A stretch of DNA of 64,000 bases from Jacaranda mimosifolia (GCA_018894105.1 CM032124.1:4139501-4203500), one strand, 5' to 3'. Numbered from the stretch's first letter, positions 12,150 to 22,984 are shown. Translations and numbers: made by a program. The notes: generated from the sequence alone by a model not told the origin.

Positions 12150-12430
12150 TTGTGACCGAATCTTGATATTTTGTGACCGAATTTCGGTCACTAATTAGTG
12201 ACTGATTAGTAATCAGTCACTAATTTGTCACTAATTAGTGACCCAATTGTGACCACCTAATGTATTGCCTTGGAAAAAATTAGTGACCGATTATAGTTTC
12301 GGTCACTAATTTGAATTAGTGACGAGGATTTTAGTGACCACGTATTTCGGTCACTAATTACATCAGTGACCGATTTTTGTTGAATTAGTGACTGATTTAT
12401 TGGTCGCTAAAAGTCTATTTTTTAGTAGTG
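12150..12430. repeat. CACTA right subterminal repeats and terminal repeat
   Basis: Dense array of GTGACCGA/TCGGTCACTAA motifs in both orientations, ending in TTTTTTAGTAGTG, the inverted partner of the left end. Confidence 0.85.
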
Positions 12431-12433
12431 TAA

Positions 12434-14538
12434 TGCACTTATAGCTAACCCTTGCTACAGTCAATTTGTAGTTGATGGTCTTTTTTAATAAATTTATTAA
12501 TTTTTCTACGGATAATATATAAATAATCTATTATGTTTCAAACATATAATGCTATAGATTGATATTTCATAATTTTGGTTAATTATAATTAAAAAAATTA
12601 TATTTACTATGAAAATTCATAACTACGGAATATGTACACTATCCGGCCATGTGTTTGTGATATAAATGGAGCAATTGCAGTAAGGCTCATCAAAACAATA
12701 TTTTAGTGTCTACCTAAGGAGCTCCATCATTTTAAAGATTCTTATCATTTATAGACATGGGAGTATAAATTGATGTGCATTTTCCATATATTAGAAAAGC
12801 ACATGAGATGTGCACGTGTATAATTATTACAATACCATTATTATTGGTAAAATTCTTAATTTAGTAATAAGAATCAAATAGCTGTAAAAATCTAAAGTTA
12901 AACTATAACAACGGACACATTTTTGTATGACTTTTTTGTTGGAATATTATATTAAAATTTTATACATATCATGCATCATCATACTAACATACGAACAGTA
13001 TATATGTAGATCTTCATATTCATATTATGTATAAAAGAAAGGCCTCTTACATATTTGAAGTGGCGGTTGTGCCCTGTTACACTAGATTACCAATTATACC
13101 ATCAAATTTTAGTTTTAACTTCAAAAAAATGTATTTGTATTTTGACATAGAGTTACAAAATACAGATAAATGGTCAAAACATAATAGAAAAAATTTGTGG
13201 AGTGTGTAAGAATTTTTTTTTAAATTTCTTTATGGTTGTTGGGAAGTTTAAAGTTAGTAAATTAATTTATTTGTAACATGAAGAGTATAATTTCAGTTCC
13301 AATGAAAGAAAATACACTGAATAAAACTAAAAGAGTGAATAAAATTAGGGAATACAACTGAAATTCATCAAATGAATGATGAGAATATGGAACTTGAATT
13401 TTTGCTTTTGGAATGTTAATTTACTAGCTAGATACATTTGTGTCATGATAAGGACATACGACTTAATCATATTGAATTTGAGGGTTAAGGCTGTGATTTA
13501 AATAAAGGGCCTCAAGCTTATTTAATTTAATAAATTAAACTCAATTCAATTTGATAGTATATCATATATGAGCTTGTATTCTTAAGACTTGAATTCGTTA
13601 GAGCTCCTTTTTCCGTCAAATAAAATAAATTTAAATTCCCTAATGCAAAAAATGAAAAATAAAACTATATATATATTGACGATCTAAAAATAATTCCGAA
13701 TAGACAAATTAATCACAATTGTATCCACTTTAAAATGATAAATCATTTCAGTTTGAAAGGAATTTAAGCTTACAAAATTATTTAAGATGCCACAATATTA
13801 TTCTCCAATTAGCCAAGTAATATGACACAGTTCAACATCATATACCACAGAATGAAAATCTTTTGATGTGACAACCCTACTTACTAAATACATTTAGTTT
13901 TTTGGAACAGATAAGATCATAAGATGAGCTTTCATTATCAAAATTATATTTCAAACTGTTGTGATAAGTACTAATTATTTATTTTATTATTTTTATTTTT
14001 GTTTTTGTTGTAAGTAATTGCAACTTTGAAAAAGGAGATAAAGCATTTCAAAGAAATGAGTCAAATTACAAGATGTTAACCCTTATCAGAAAATGGTTAT
14101 TTAATATCAATTACTTAAGAAGAAACCAAAAAATTGAATAAAAAAAATTGAAAAGGCCTGTTCACACATGAAATGAAATGAATTTCTCAACTAAGGTCTT
14201 GTTTGGCATCTAATATAATTATCAAGAAATCAGTGTAAATCCTTTATTTTAATTGTTATATCATCTTTCATTCCATGCTCTAAGTAAACACCAATTGTAT
14301 AAAATACCTTTTTAAATAAACAATTGACAGCTTGTTCACATGTGAGAGTAACGTGAAAGAAAGGATTTTTTGAGTTGTGGAAGGTATCAGTATGCTTGTT
14401 ATCCCTTCTCAGTTGCAGAAGGTATCGATATGTTTGTTTATCCCTTTCCCAATATTTAAATATTATTTAATTGGCTGAGACATTCAAACAAAGTTGAAAT
14501 ATTTAATATTTAATATATAAAAAAAAAAAGAAAAAAAA
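12434..14538. other. Non-coding flank within duplication copy 1
   Basis: AT-rich and without a supported gene. 12640-13040 is clearly paralogous to 33150-33570, for example the shared ATTTATAGACATGG and the following runs, which places it inside the segmental duplication. 13905-13985 matches 37950-38015. Nothing else is recognised. Confidence 0.6.
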
Positions 14539-14643
14539 GTCGAGTGCCTATGGCCCAGCGGCATAAGTCTTCTACATAATGTAGAAGGTTATGAGTTCGA
14601 ACCCGAACGGACTCTTGATGTACTTGTGTATAAGAAAAAAAAA
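14539..14643 (+). mobile_element. tRNA-derived SINE-like element
   Basis: About 105 bp with a pol III A box (TGGCCCAGCGG, about 14551-14561) and B box (GTTCGAACC, about 14595-14603) some 35 bp apart, ending in an A-run. Between the boxes is a perfect 9-bp hairpin (CTTCTACAT/ATGTAGAAG) where a tRNA anticodon arm would be. A-rich sequence on both sides hides any target-site duplication. It could also be a degenerate tRNA pseudogene. Confidence 0.5.
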
Positions 14644-14761
14644 ATCTAATTATGACATCTTTTAACAATTTTGGTATTATAAATCTTATGAATTATAATA
14701 TTTTTGATGTAAATTATTTTTTAAAGAAATCAATTGAATTATTCAATATCACACTTACAAA

Positions 14762-15076
14762 TAGGGGTGTAAGATGAGTCGAGCCGGCTCATGCGCCTCA
14801 TGAGCAGGGTCGACTGTAGCTCGACTCAAGCTCAAAAAATTTGAACTCGAGCTCGAGTTTTATAATGAGCCGAACTTGAGCCTTGATTTAGTTGTTCAAA
14901 AGCTCATGATTTCTATTTTTAAATATTTTTATATATTAATAATTAAATTTTATTTTTACTGAGCTCGCGAGCTCGAGTTCGAGCTCAGAATATTGGATTC
15001 AAGCTCAAGCTCGAGCCTTTAACAGAAGGCTCATCGAGCTCGAGCTCAACTCGAGTTCGACTCATTTACACCCCTA
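14762..15076. mobile_element. hAT-like MITE (TAGGGGTGTAA ends)
   Basis: 315 bp with inverted ends TAGGGGTGTAA/TTACACCCCTA, filled with GAGCTCGAGCTC-type repeats. Flanked by imperfect 8-bp duplications CTTACAAA (14754-14761) and CTAACAAA (15077-15084), the length used by hAT transposons. The paralogous place in duplication copy 2 (39554-39561) has a single uninterrupted CTTACAAA, so the element entered after the duplication. No coding capacity. Confidence 0.85.
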
Positions 15077-15084
15077 CTAACAAA

Positions 15085-15516
15085 CATAATTAAGTTAACT
15101 AATCAACAGCTTAGCTAGACATTTAATTAATTTTAGATGTAAACGTTAAGGCAACATCATAGTTTCAACGATGGCTAATTAATGTACGAATCAAAGAAAC
15201 TTAATAATGTTGTCAATAAAAAAGTCAGATATGTGATTCACGACAAGACAAAAAAATAACTATTTTTCGGTCGAATCGAAACAAGCCACATGTGGAGTTG
15301 GCTACCCAATAAGAGCACCAAACCGTATGAAATTCAACTCATATATACATATACCCTTTCTTTTCCCCCAAACTGTACCAAGAATATATGTTGGACAACA
15401 AAAGCTCAGACAAAATTATAACAGATGCAATAATTTCTTGATTCTTCAATAAAATTTTAGTAGACAAATTATACATATAAATAAGCTAAACAGTAGTTTT
15501 GCAGTCATAAAATGCA
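15085..15516. other. 3' flank of P450 gene 1
   Basis: Contains the empty paralogous site of the copia insertion seen at 39612 (TTAATTTTAGATGTAAAC near 15130-15147). No gene is seen. Includes the presumed 3' UTR of P450 gene 1 close to 15516. Confidence 0.55.
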
Positions 15517-17406
15517 CTAAAAATGATACTGAGTGGCATCTGCAAGAAGAGGAACAGCTTTATGAATCGCAACTCCAGGGCGTTCAGCCATGTCCAAATC
15601 TTTCCCATCATCAGGCAATTTCCAATCAAATTTCCGAACAAGATTTGCTAACACGAATTCATTTGTAGCCATGGCAAATGCAATCCCTGGACAGCCCCTT
15701 CTCCCAGCTCCAAATGGGATCAACTCGAAATCCAGGCCCTTAAAGTCTATTGAAGAATTTAAAAACCTGTCAGGGTGAAACTTTTCGGGTTCATCCCAAT
15801 TGGCAGGGTCCCTGCCGATGGCCCAAGCATTGACCATCGCCATAGTTCCGGCTGAAATGTCGTACCCCATAATTCTCACGTCTTTTCTTGCTACTCGGGC
15901 CACTAGCAATGGGATTGGAATGTGACAACGAAGAGTTTCCTTGATCACGGCTTTCAGATAATGCATTTTTTCTAAGTCATTATCTGTTATCTCAGGCGTG
16001 TCTTTGGCAACTTCTCTTACTTCTTTTTGCAATTTTTTTAGGACCACAGGGTGCCGTAACAGTTCTGCCATAGCCCATTCTAGAACTGTCGACGTGGTAT
16101 CAGTTCCAGCCGCAAATACATCCTGTAGAATATATATACCATATAACAAGAAAGCGGGTCAATTTAAAAGATTTCAATTTCATGGTATAATTGACCCGGA
16201 AATTGAAAGTTCATCCCGAAAACTAGCACCCTGTTATTTCTTTAGCTTACTGCGTGTAAACATTATTAGACACAAATTATTAGTTTGTTAACTTGAATTT
16301 TCGTTTATTCCATTTTAACAATACATGTCAACTATACATAATTCATATCTAAACGTTCATTTATATGTTGTTGATTCATAAAATAAAACAGAAGATGAAA
16401 CATAAATTAAAACAGAAGATGGAAACTTGAATTTCTATCCGAGGATTCCAAAGTTAACCTTACTAAATGAAAATTAGTGAACCTCTGTTTCCTGAAAAAT
16501 ACTTACCAAAATTATGGCTTTGATGCTATCCCTGTCAATAGAGACACCAGTGGAATTATTCTGGTAAATGTCAAGCAATATATCAACAAAATATTCTCTA
16601 TTTTTGTCCTGAGCAGCCTGCTCCTTGGGAGCTTCGAAGCGCTCCCGGATCACTCCCTCGAAGAATTCATCCAGTTCTTTTGCAACCTTATCAACTCTTG
16701 CATCAAAACCATTAACTCGATTAATCCACGAAAGCCATGGAATGAAATCTCCAATACTAATGGTTCCCAACAACTCCAACAATTCTCTCAACAAAGAAAT
16801 GAATTTCTTGCCAGTTTCCCCTTCACTGTACTTCCTGCCAAAAGCTGATCTGCAAACCACATCATTACTGAGTTCAGTAAACATCTCACTGAGATTCACC
16901 GGACAAGAAGATTTTCTGATCTTTTCCATCAGAAGCGCTGTTTCTTCTTCCCTGATGAAACGGAAAGATTGAACCCTTTTGTTGCTCAGAAGCTGGAGGA
17001 CACAGATGCTCTTCAATTGCCTCCAGTATTCGCCATAAGGCGCAACAGATACATCTTTGTTGTCGTAGAGAAGTCGCCTGTTAACACTTGAATCAGGCCT
17101 GTCTGCAAAGGTGAGATCATGAGTTTTCATGATTTCCCTGGCTGCATCGGCCGATGAGACGATAAGCGTAGGCACGCTGCCGAAGCGAAGAAGCATCAGT
17201 GGGCCATGTTTTTTGGCCATGGATTGGAGATTGTGGTGAGGCAATGAGCCCAACTGATGGAGATTTCCCAGTATTGGTAGCTTTGATGGAGATGGGGGTA
17301 AATTCTTGTTTCCAGCAGATTTGTAGAACCATTTGGTTATACACCAGAACAAGAATAAAGATATGAGAGCTTGGAGTATAAAGGGATGCAATATTATTTC
17401 ATCCAT
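15517..17406 (-). CDS. Cytochrome P450, CYP71A-like (gene 1)
   Basis: Heme-thiolate mono-oxygenase of the CYP71 clan. It is anchored in the ER membrane and takes electrons from NADPH-P450 reductase; the substrate is unknown, most likely a specialised metabolite. CDS is join(16507-17406, 15517-16122) on the minus strand, 501 residues. The intron 16123-16506 has a GTAAGT donor and TACAG acceptor, phase 0. Visible: membrane anchor about residues 8-27, PPSP hinge 37-40, C-helix WRQLK 128-132, I-helix AGTDTT 305-310, ETLR 362-365, PDRF 417-420, and heme motif FGAGRRGCPG 437-446 with Cys444. The start at 17406 (MDEII) is chosen because an ATG 33 bases upstream, matching the start of gene 2, is out of frame. 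By eye about four residues in five match gene 2. Confidence 0.93.
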
Positions 17407-17439
17407 CTGTTGCTGCAGCAGAACTGGAATTTGGACATG
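17395..17439 (-). promoter_or_regulatory. Short uORF overlapping the P450 gene 1 start
   Basis: The ATG at 17439 corresponds to the start codon of P450 gene 2 (both begin MSKFQ) but is one base out of phase with the gene 1 frame. It runs 14 codons (MSKFQFCCSNRWMK) and stops at 17395, after passing the MDEII start at 17406. It could reduce translation of gene 1 if it lies in the mRNA. Inference from sequence only. Confidence 0.6.
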
Positions 17440-17515
17440 AGTTCTATATATCCTATGTTTTGCTTCTATGTGTAATTGTGCTTGTGAGTGTGGTTTCTGT
17501 TCAATTAACTGTCTG

Positions 17516-17526
17516 GTTATATAGAC
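17516..17526 (-). promoter_or_regulatory. Putative TATA box of P450 gene 1
   Basis: Minus-strand TCTATATAACC about 110 bases upstream of the proposed start codon. The paralogous site of gene 2 (about 43288-43298) reads TATTTAA, a weaker match. The spacing allows a 5' UTR of about 75-80 bases. Confidence 0.5.
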
Positions 17527-17639
17527 CTCCACATAGCTCATATGGATTAATTTAATAACAAAGTTCCAAAGAAGATGGTTCACTAGTCCAAGGGATGAGA
17601 ATTTCCACACCAGCTGATATCACTTGGACTCGGTCAATA

Positions 17640-18474
17640 AGGTTTTAGTTTTAAGGGATATCTGTAAAATGATTTTCCAAATATGTCATCTTATTACAAG
17701 GTTTGTAGATCAAATTTATCTGGTAATCCAGCGTTGTAATCGAGAGACAAATATTGTCCATGCAATAGATGCACGGTCTTAGGCTCTTAGCACTCTGTAC
17801 GCATCAGCAGGAGCTAGCACAACCACTAGGTGTGGGTGCTATGTTATCTCATAGAAAAATAATGTTCAGAAATTCGGAAGTATTAAGATATTTTGTATTT
17901 GAACTTTGACATGCAACTCGTCTTATTTATATTAGAAATGGTACATTTACTATATATACATGAGTTTTGATACTAATTTTATTATATTATCACTTGTAAT
18001 CACTGAAAAAAATAATTTTTTAGTAATATTCAGTGTTGTCATCATTAAAACCTATAGTGACCAAAACAGAACAGCTATTAGAACTTAGAAGTGCTTAATT
18101 AATGTTTATGTATGGCAACCATGAAACTAGATGTTTGTTAAAAGTTCTAGTTGATCACTATACTACTAGCCGAGGCTTAGAAATCATAGCAACCATTAAT
18201 TATCTCTACCAAATATTGGTTGATTGTAAAAGAATTTTATGTAATTTGACTTTGACAACTAAATAATTTTTGGTCTATTATAAATTTACATATTCAGCAG
18301 CCACTTTGTAACTATCATTGAGATTTTGGTCGTTAAAATCAATTTTCTTGTAGTTAGAAAATTATTTATGCGCCAGTTGCGTAAACTGACCATTGAATCT
18401 TACTTCATAGAGATCAACAATTCATATTTGATACTTTATGAATGAAAAATTATTACTTCAATATGTATACATCT

Positions 18475-18514
<40 letters not shown>

Positions 18515-18671
18515 AAGTCATCGATAAGGTTGTCTTCAAGTTCATTTGTGCCTTCCAAATCAAAAAGCAAGGTCGGGTATTAGGATTTAATTAGGACCTA
18601 TAGCACAATATATCATTAGCGGTTATTAATTGTTGGGTAGGTTTCAGTTATAACCTTTAATACTTAATTAA
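17640..18671. other. 5' flank of P450 gene 1
   Basis: AT-rich, no gene supported. Similarity to the gene 2 upstream region is clear only to about 17580, then decays or is interrupted. A (TA)n(TG)n microsatellite lies at about 18474-18514. Confidence 0.5.
18487..18514. repeat. (TG)n microsatellite
   Basis: About 14 perfect TG units directly following a short TA run. Confidence 0.9.
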
Positions 18672-18911
18672 ATATCACAAGCTGAGCTAATAATTAGGGT
18701 GTAAACAGATATTAAATTGATCGAATATATTATTTTTATATTTGTATTCGTTTAATTTTTCAAATATTCGGATACGAATTTGACGAATATTTAAAAATTT
18801 CAAAATCGTATCAGAATATTTGAAAAGTTGAACGAATACAAATATGAAAATAATATATTTGATTCATTTAATATCCGTTTACACCCTAATTATTAGCTCA
18901 ACTTGTGATAT
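18672..18911. repeat. Near-perfect 240-bp palindrome (foldback MITE)
   Basis: Two arms of about 105-115 bp. The left begins ATATCACAAGCTGAGC and the right ends GCTCAACTTGTGATAT, with the inner terminal motif AGGGTGTAAAC/GTTTACACCCT and a short loop near 18790. Only a few mismatches lie between the arms. It resembles hAT-type foldback MITEs of the GGGTGTAAAC family, but the flanks are themselves inverted, so no direct target-site duplication is visible. The following AT-rich 700 bp contains related ATTCATATTTG and GGATATC words and may be part of a larger decayed element. Confidence 0.75.
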
Positions 18912-19620
18912 CCGTCGGATATCAGTCGGGTTCGAATATATTCATATTTGATTATAATTATTCAAATACATTCATATTTTATTAAATTTATCCATATTTG
19001 AATTATTATTTTATATTTATATTCGATGATAATTATTTAGATATCCATTTACGAATATCTAAATACGTAAATTTATAAACCTATAATAAATACATATTTT
19101 AATTAATAAAAGGAACTATATAATTTCATTAAAAAGAAAGCAATCAAACAATTAACATAATTTCTAATTAATAATTGACTTTATGATTGATTACTAATAC
19201 TTATTAATAATAATATGACATTTAAATATATTAATTATAAAATCAACCAACAATAATTATGTTGATTAACTTTATTTTTCAATTTTTTCTCTATATGAGA
19301 ATAATTTTTTAAATTTATTCTTTTTTCTTCTCAATTCTTCAATTATAATTTATATATATAGATTATGAAATTTTTATTAAAAAATATAAATAATATATTA
19401 TTTAATAAATATATATTCGGATCGAATATTAAATATATTGGATACGCATTTACTATATTCATATATATTTATAATAAGATATCTACTAATCAAATATAAA
19501 TAATATTCGATTTAAATAGGTATAAATAAATTTTGTATAAATAAATATAAATGCAAACGATAATTAAATTTTTAAATATTTATTTATAGTCCTAGCTAAT
19601 ATATTACGAAAAATGTCAAG
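18912..19620. other. AT-rich sequence after the palindrome
   Basis: Rich in ATTCATATTTG and GATATC words shared with the foldback element, suggesting a decayed larger relative. No gene seen. Confidence 0.4.
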
Positions 19621-20036
19621 AAAATTAAAGTTTACCGTCTTATTTGAATTTGGTGGATAATTATAGACTTTATAGTGGTGAAATGACAAGTACATGTGAG
19701 ATCAGATCTTCTTGTGTGAAAGTGATGCTTACACGTGTCCCTTGTCAATAGTAAGATTATGTGCCGTATGGTGGGTTTGGAGTCGGTCGGGTTGATCCAT
19801 GGAAAAGTGTGCCGATCTTGGGGCCATTCTTTTATTATTTGTATTTTCGTCTGAGGTGGGGTGGGAAGTGGGGAGGAGTTGGGGGAGGGTGGCTGTCTAG
19901 TATTAGGTGGGGCTTGGCTGGGAGCCTTTGCTGTGGGCCACGATGGGGCTAACTGATGGGTAAAGAAAAGGTTGCTGGTTTGGAGCTCTTGGGTGCATGG
20001 TGAAGTGGTGAGGAGAGTAGCGGGTTCATTGATCAC
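19621..20036. other. GC-rich unexplained island
   Basis: About 400 bp with much higher G content than its surroundings, including G-runs on the plus strand (about 19855-19910), TACACGTGTCC (G-box/ABRE-like core, about 19731-19741) and a purine-rich end. Open frames on both strands (63 and 134 residues) have low-complexity Pro/Thr/Ser-rich translations and no family I recognise. It could be a captured gene or promoter fragment. Confidence 0.4.
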
Positions 20037-20044
20037 CTTACGTT

Positions 20045-20984
20045 TAGGCCCGTAAATGGATAGGGTATCATCTTACCCATATCCATAGTTTAAAAAACCA
20101 AAAAAGATGAGATCCTAATTTTACCCTATCCTAAAATACTCAAAAGAATAAGACCATAATCCTACCTTATCCTATCTAACCCAATACCTATCCAGTGTAT
20201 ATTATTGAACTTATGTTTTAATGTATATATTTATTTTCTCAATATATACTAAAAATATTATTTGGCATACGATAACAAAAAATAATTTTTTTTATATTTA
20301 ATTTAATTTAATCATTAAATTTAAATTATTTAATTTTAAACTTTTTGCTAATTAAATTAACTATTTATTGATATAATAGTTAAACTTTATTAATATAATT
20401 AACAATTGAACTTTTTACTAATTAAATTAATATAATTAAAAAACAGTTAATAAAAACAGTTTAAAAGCAATTTTTTTTTCTATATTTAATTTTATAAAAA
20501 CAGTTAACTTCTATATTAATAAACTTATTCATTAAAAAAATTAATTTTATTAACTGTTTTTATAAAAATTATTTATTCCACTATTAATTTTATTAATGAA
20601 AAATGTTCAACTGTTGCTATTGCCATTCCAATTTAAAAAAAAAAATTGCTATCCCAATATATTAACTTTATTAATTTAGTTTAATTTTTAATGAAGAAAA
20701 TTATTTAGTTGTTACTGTTCATTCACATATTTGTAATTTTTATATATAAAAAGTTTATCATTAATATAAATTTGATTTGGATATAAATAATATTTAGGTC
20801 CATATATTAAATTTAAGTATAAAGTAATGAATAATTTTTGGGTATGGGTACGTGTGTAATTTTTGGGTACAGACCCTACCCATATCCATTACACTATCTT
20901 TAATAAGTACGGGTATAGGTAGGGTATGTGTATTGGCATTTTGGGCTTGAATAAGGTAACACCCTACCCATTTTTACATGCCTA
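20045..20984. mobile_element. Non-autonomous hAT-like element, family G copy 1
   Basis: 940 bp with inverted ends TAGGCCCGTAAATGG and (reversed) TAGGCATGTAAAAATGG, running into GGGTAGGGT words. The interior is AT-rich. The candidate 8-bp duplications CTTACGTT (20037-20044) and TTTACATC (20985-20992) match at five of eight positions, consistent with an old insertion. The same family is present at 46207-47316 and, inverted and cut by the window end, from about 63595. Confidence 0.75.
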
Positions 20985-22343
20985 TTTACATCATTTATTT
21001 CATTTCATATTTTATTTTTTATTTCAATTTATTATATTTAAATCAAGAATATTTGATTGTCAATTAATTATTTTTATAAAAAAATATTTAATATACATAT
21101 TATATATTCATATAATGAAATAGGAGATGATATAGGAGGTGAAATAGAGGATTTAAACCAGTTCATGATGCTTGGGTTGGGCAAGAAGAATGAACACTAA
21201 AAAAAAAAAAAAAGGAAAGAAAAGAAAATATAAGGAACAAAGGAAGAAGAAGGGGGAACAAAGAAAAAACAAAAATGCGTGGAAAAAAAAAAAAAAAAGG
21301 TAATAAGAAATAAAAAAATACATGAGACTACTGAGAATATAGTATGGGAATGCGGGCATATATATTATTCTTTTCTTTCAAAAAGAATTATTTTCACATT
21401 TTAATTTTTTTATTTTATCTCATATTTCAATTTACTGAATATATGCCAAGTGTATTTATTTTCAAGTCTTAGTCTATTTAAAGTCAGGAGATAGGCAGCT
21501 TCTTTTTCTTTTTTAAAGTATAGAGAGTGGGTAAATTATATTTAACACGTATCCATATTTGAATCTTGAATTATAGCGAGATAATATTAAACTTTGAAAT
21601 GATGCAATTTTGTGTTTTAATTTTTAACTTTTTCTTCATTAAATCATTTGATCCAAACGGAGCATTAGTTTCTGTTTGTTTTCTCGTCCTTTGCGTGTAA
21701 GTTAGTAGAATCTCTCACCCAATATAAGGTGCCTCACACACACTACAAGAGGCATTAATTTCACAAAGAATTTATGGTGAAAGATAATTCAAGATACAAA
21801 AGTTGTTGGAGTAGTTAAAATTTCCGCAGAAGTGTCGTTATGATCCAAAGGGGCTGTGAATGAAAACAAAGAGAAGGGAACACTTGAGTGACTTCGAAAC
21901 AAACAACATTGTACACAACAAAAGATGTCAGTGTTGAACCAGGTCAATGCATTATTCGCATCTACTGCACCACATGACAGGATCAAGATTTCATGCCGTG
22001 TAGTAGGTTATGAAAAAACTATTATGTCTAAGGTAGTATCTTTCGTTACGCTAGCAAGTTCTATCTTTTTTTAAATAATGGTGCTGAAATTAATGCCAAA
22101 CGTAAAATTAAGGCGTACCTTCGCAAAGTATGAGCCCATCAGTGTACGCCGGTAGAGGACTTTGTCGGCATGACAAGACATCAATGTGAATAAAAAAACG
22201 TTCCGAAAGTATTGGGTACATGTATACACCGATTAAAGAGTTTATTTTTATAAAAAGTCGTCAAAGTGGTTGAAAAAAGTGATCAACTTAGAAACTATCT
22301 CAAGGTTTTATGCTTCTGTAATATAAAACAAGACTTTGTTTTA
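20985..22343. other. Intergenic, no gene supported
   Basis: 20990-21150 resembles the inverted-repeat MITE found at 61961-62136 (GAAATAGAGGATTTAAACC at 21141-21159). 21190-21300 is a purine-rich A/G low-complexity stretch. 21640-22340 contains CACTACAAGAGG at about 21741, a possible CACTA-type end without a visible partner. The small minus frame at 21789-21986 is not recognised. Confidence 0.45.
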
Positions 22344-22474
22344 TGTTAGTGTCCCACATTGATGAAATAAATAAGTTGTGGTTTTTATATATAATTTTGG
22401 ACAATTCTCACATTTTGAACTAACTTTTGGAGTTGAGTTAAAGCTAAGGTCCATTTTTAACATGGAATCAAAGC
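22344..22474 (+). mobile_element. TRIM-like LTR with primer-binding site
   Basis: 119-bp LTR-like unit (22344-22462) starting TGTTAGTGTCCCACATTG and ending TTTTTAACA, directly followed by TGGAATCAAAGC (22463-22474), a near match to the initiator-Met tRNA primer site TGGTATCAGAGC. This is the layout of a terminal-repeat retrotransposon in miniature. No second LTR was found downstream, so it is a truncated 5' end. Confidence 0.65.
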
Positions 22475-22984
22475 AATAAGGATAGAAAGTTGACCAAAAC
22501 TAAGGAAATCACATTTCTTGAAAGTTGCAAGTAGGAATAGAAGGACAAAAGCTAATGACAAAAACGTAGTGAAAAACAGAAAAATGAAGTTGATGAAAGC
22601 TTGACCAGATATTGCTGAGGTGTGGTCTCTTGAATTTGTCTGTGTTCTGAATTTTATACTGGGAAAGCAGAGTTGGTAAATCCGTGATTAGAGGAACATT
22701 TTGTTAATATGTGGAGGATTGTTTCATTCTTCATTACCATCCAAGAACAGAGAAACTAATTGACAAAATTTTTGGGTATATTAAAAGTTCTGTTAGCTGT
22801 TTAGGAATATGATATTATGCATCTAATTTGACTGGCACATAGTCTTAAACGAGAGTTAAAAAATAAAAATAATGTGTTTATAAAATTATTTTTAAAAGTA
22901 ATAGTTGAAAATTAATGGTATCTGCAAATTAAAATACACCTCAACAATGATCGATTACGTCAACATTTTCTCTCCAACTACAAT

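Larger units (their letters stand above)
6061..12430 (+). mobile_element. CACTA (En/Spm) DNA transposon, internally deleted
   Basis: 6.4 kb element starting CACTACAAAAAAA and ending TTTTTTAGTAGTG, i.e. CACTA terminal inverted repeats, flanked by the 3-bp target-site duplication TAA (6058-6060 and 12431-12433). Both ends carry clusters of short subterminal repeats with the core AGTGACCGA/TCGGTCACT, the usual binding sites of the TNPA-type protein. Inside are a TNPD-like gene lacking its catalytic core (8438-9247) and a multi-exon TNPA-like/Transposase_24 gene (9543-11891). Because the catalytic region is missing, it is probably non-autonomous and would need another copy for movement. Confidence 0.93.
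5450..22984. repeat. Segmental duplication, copy 1 (with P450 gene 1)
   Basis: Direct duplicate of about 32160-46080. Matching blocks in the same order are: 5590-5960 with 32390-32890 (gypsy fragment), 12640-13040 with 33150-33570, 13905-13985 with 37950-38015, 15085-15260 with 39555-39606 plus 41165-41250, P450 gene 1 with gene 2, and 22790-22984 with 45880-46070. Transposons inserted separately into each copy account for the spacing differences. Outer borders are approximate. Confidence 0.8.

Noticed and set aside
16477..16972. Plus-strand frames opposite P450 gene 1 (also 15590-15778, 41628-41999, 42252-42584)
   Set aside because: Antisense shadows of conserved P450 exons; the minus-strand proteins have all family motifs.
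18672..18911. Palindrome as a microRNA gene
   Set aside because: The arms are too long and too perfect and share transposon end motifs; a foldback MITE is more likely without small-RNA data.
19632..20036. 134-residue minus frame, Pro/Thr/Ser rich
   Set aside because: No family resemblance, no splice signals; composition explains the open frame.
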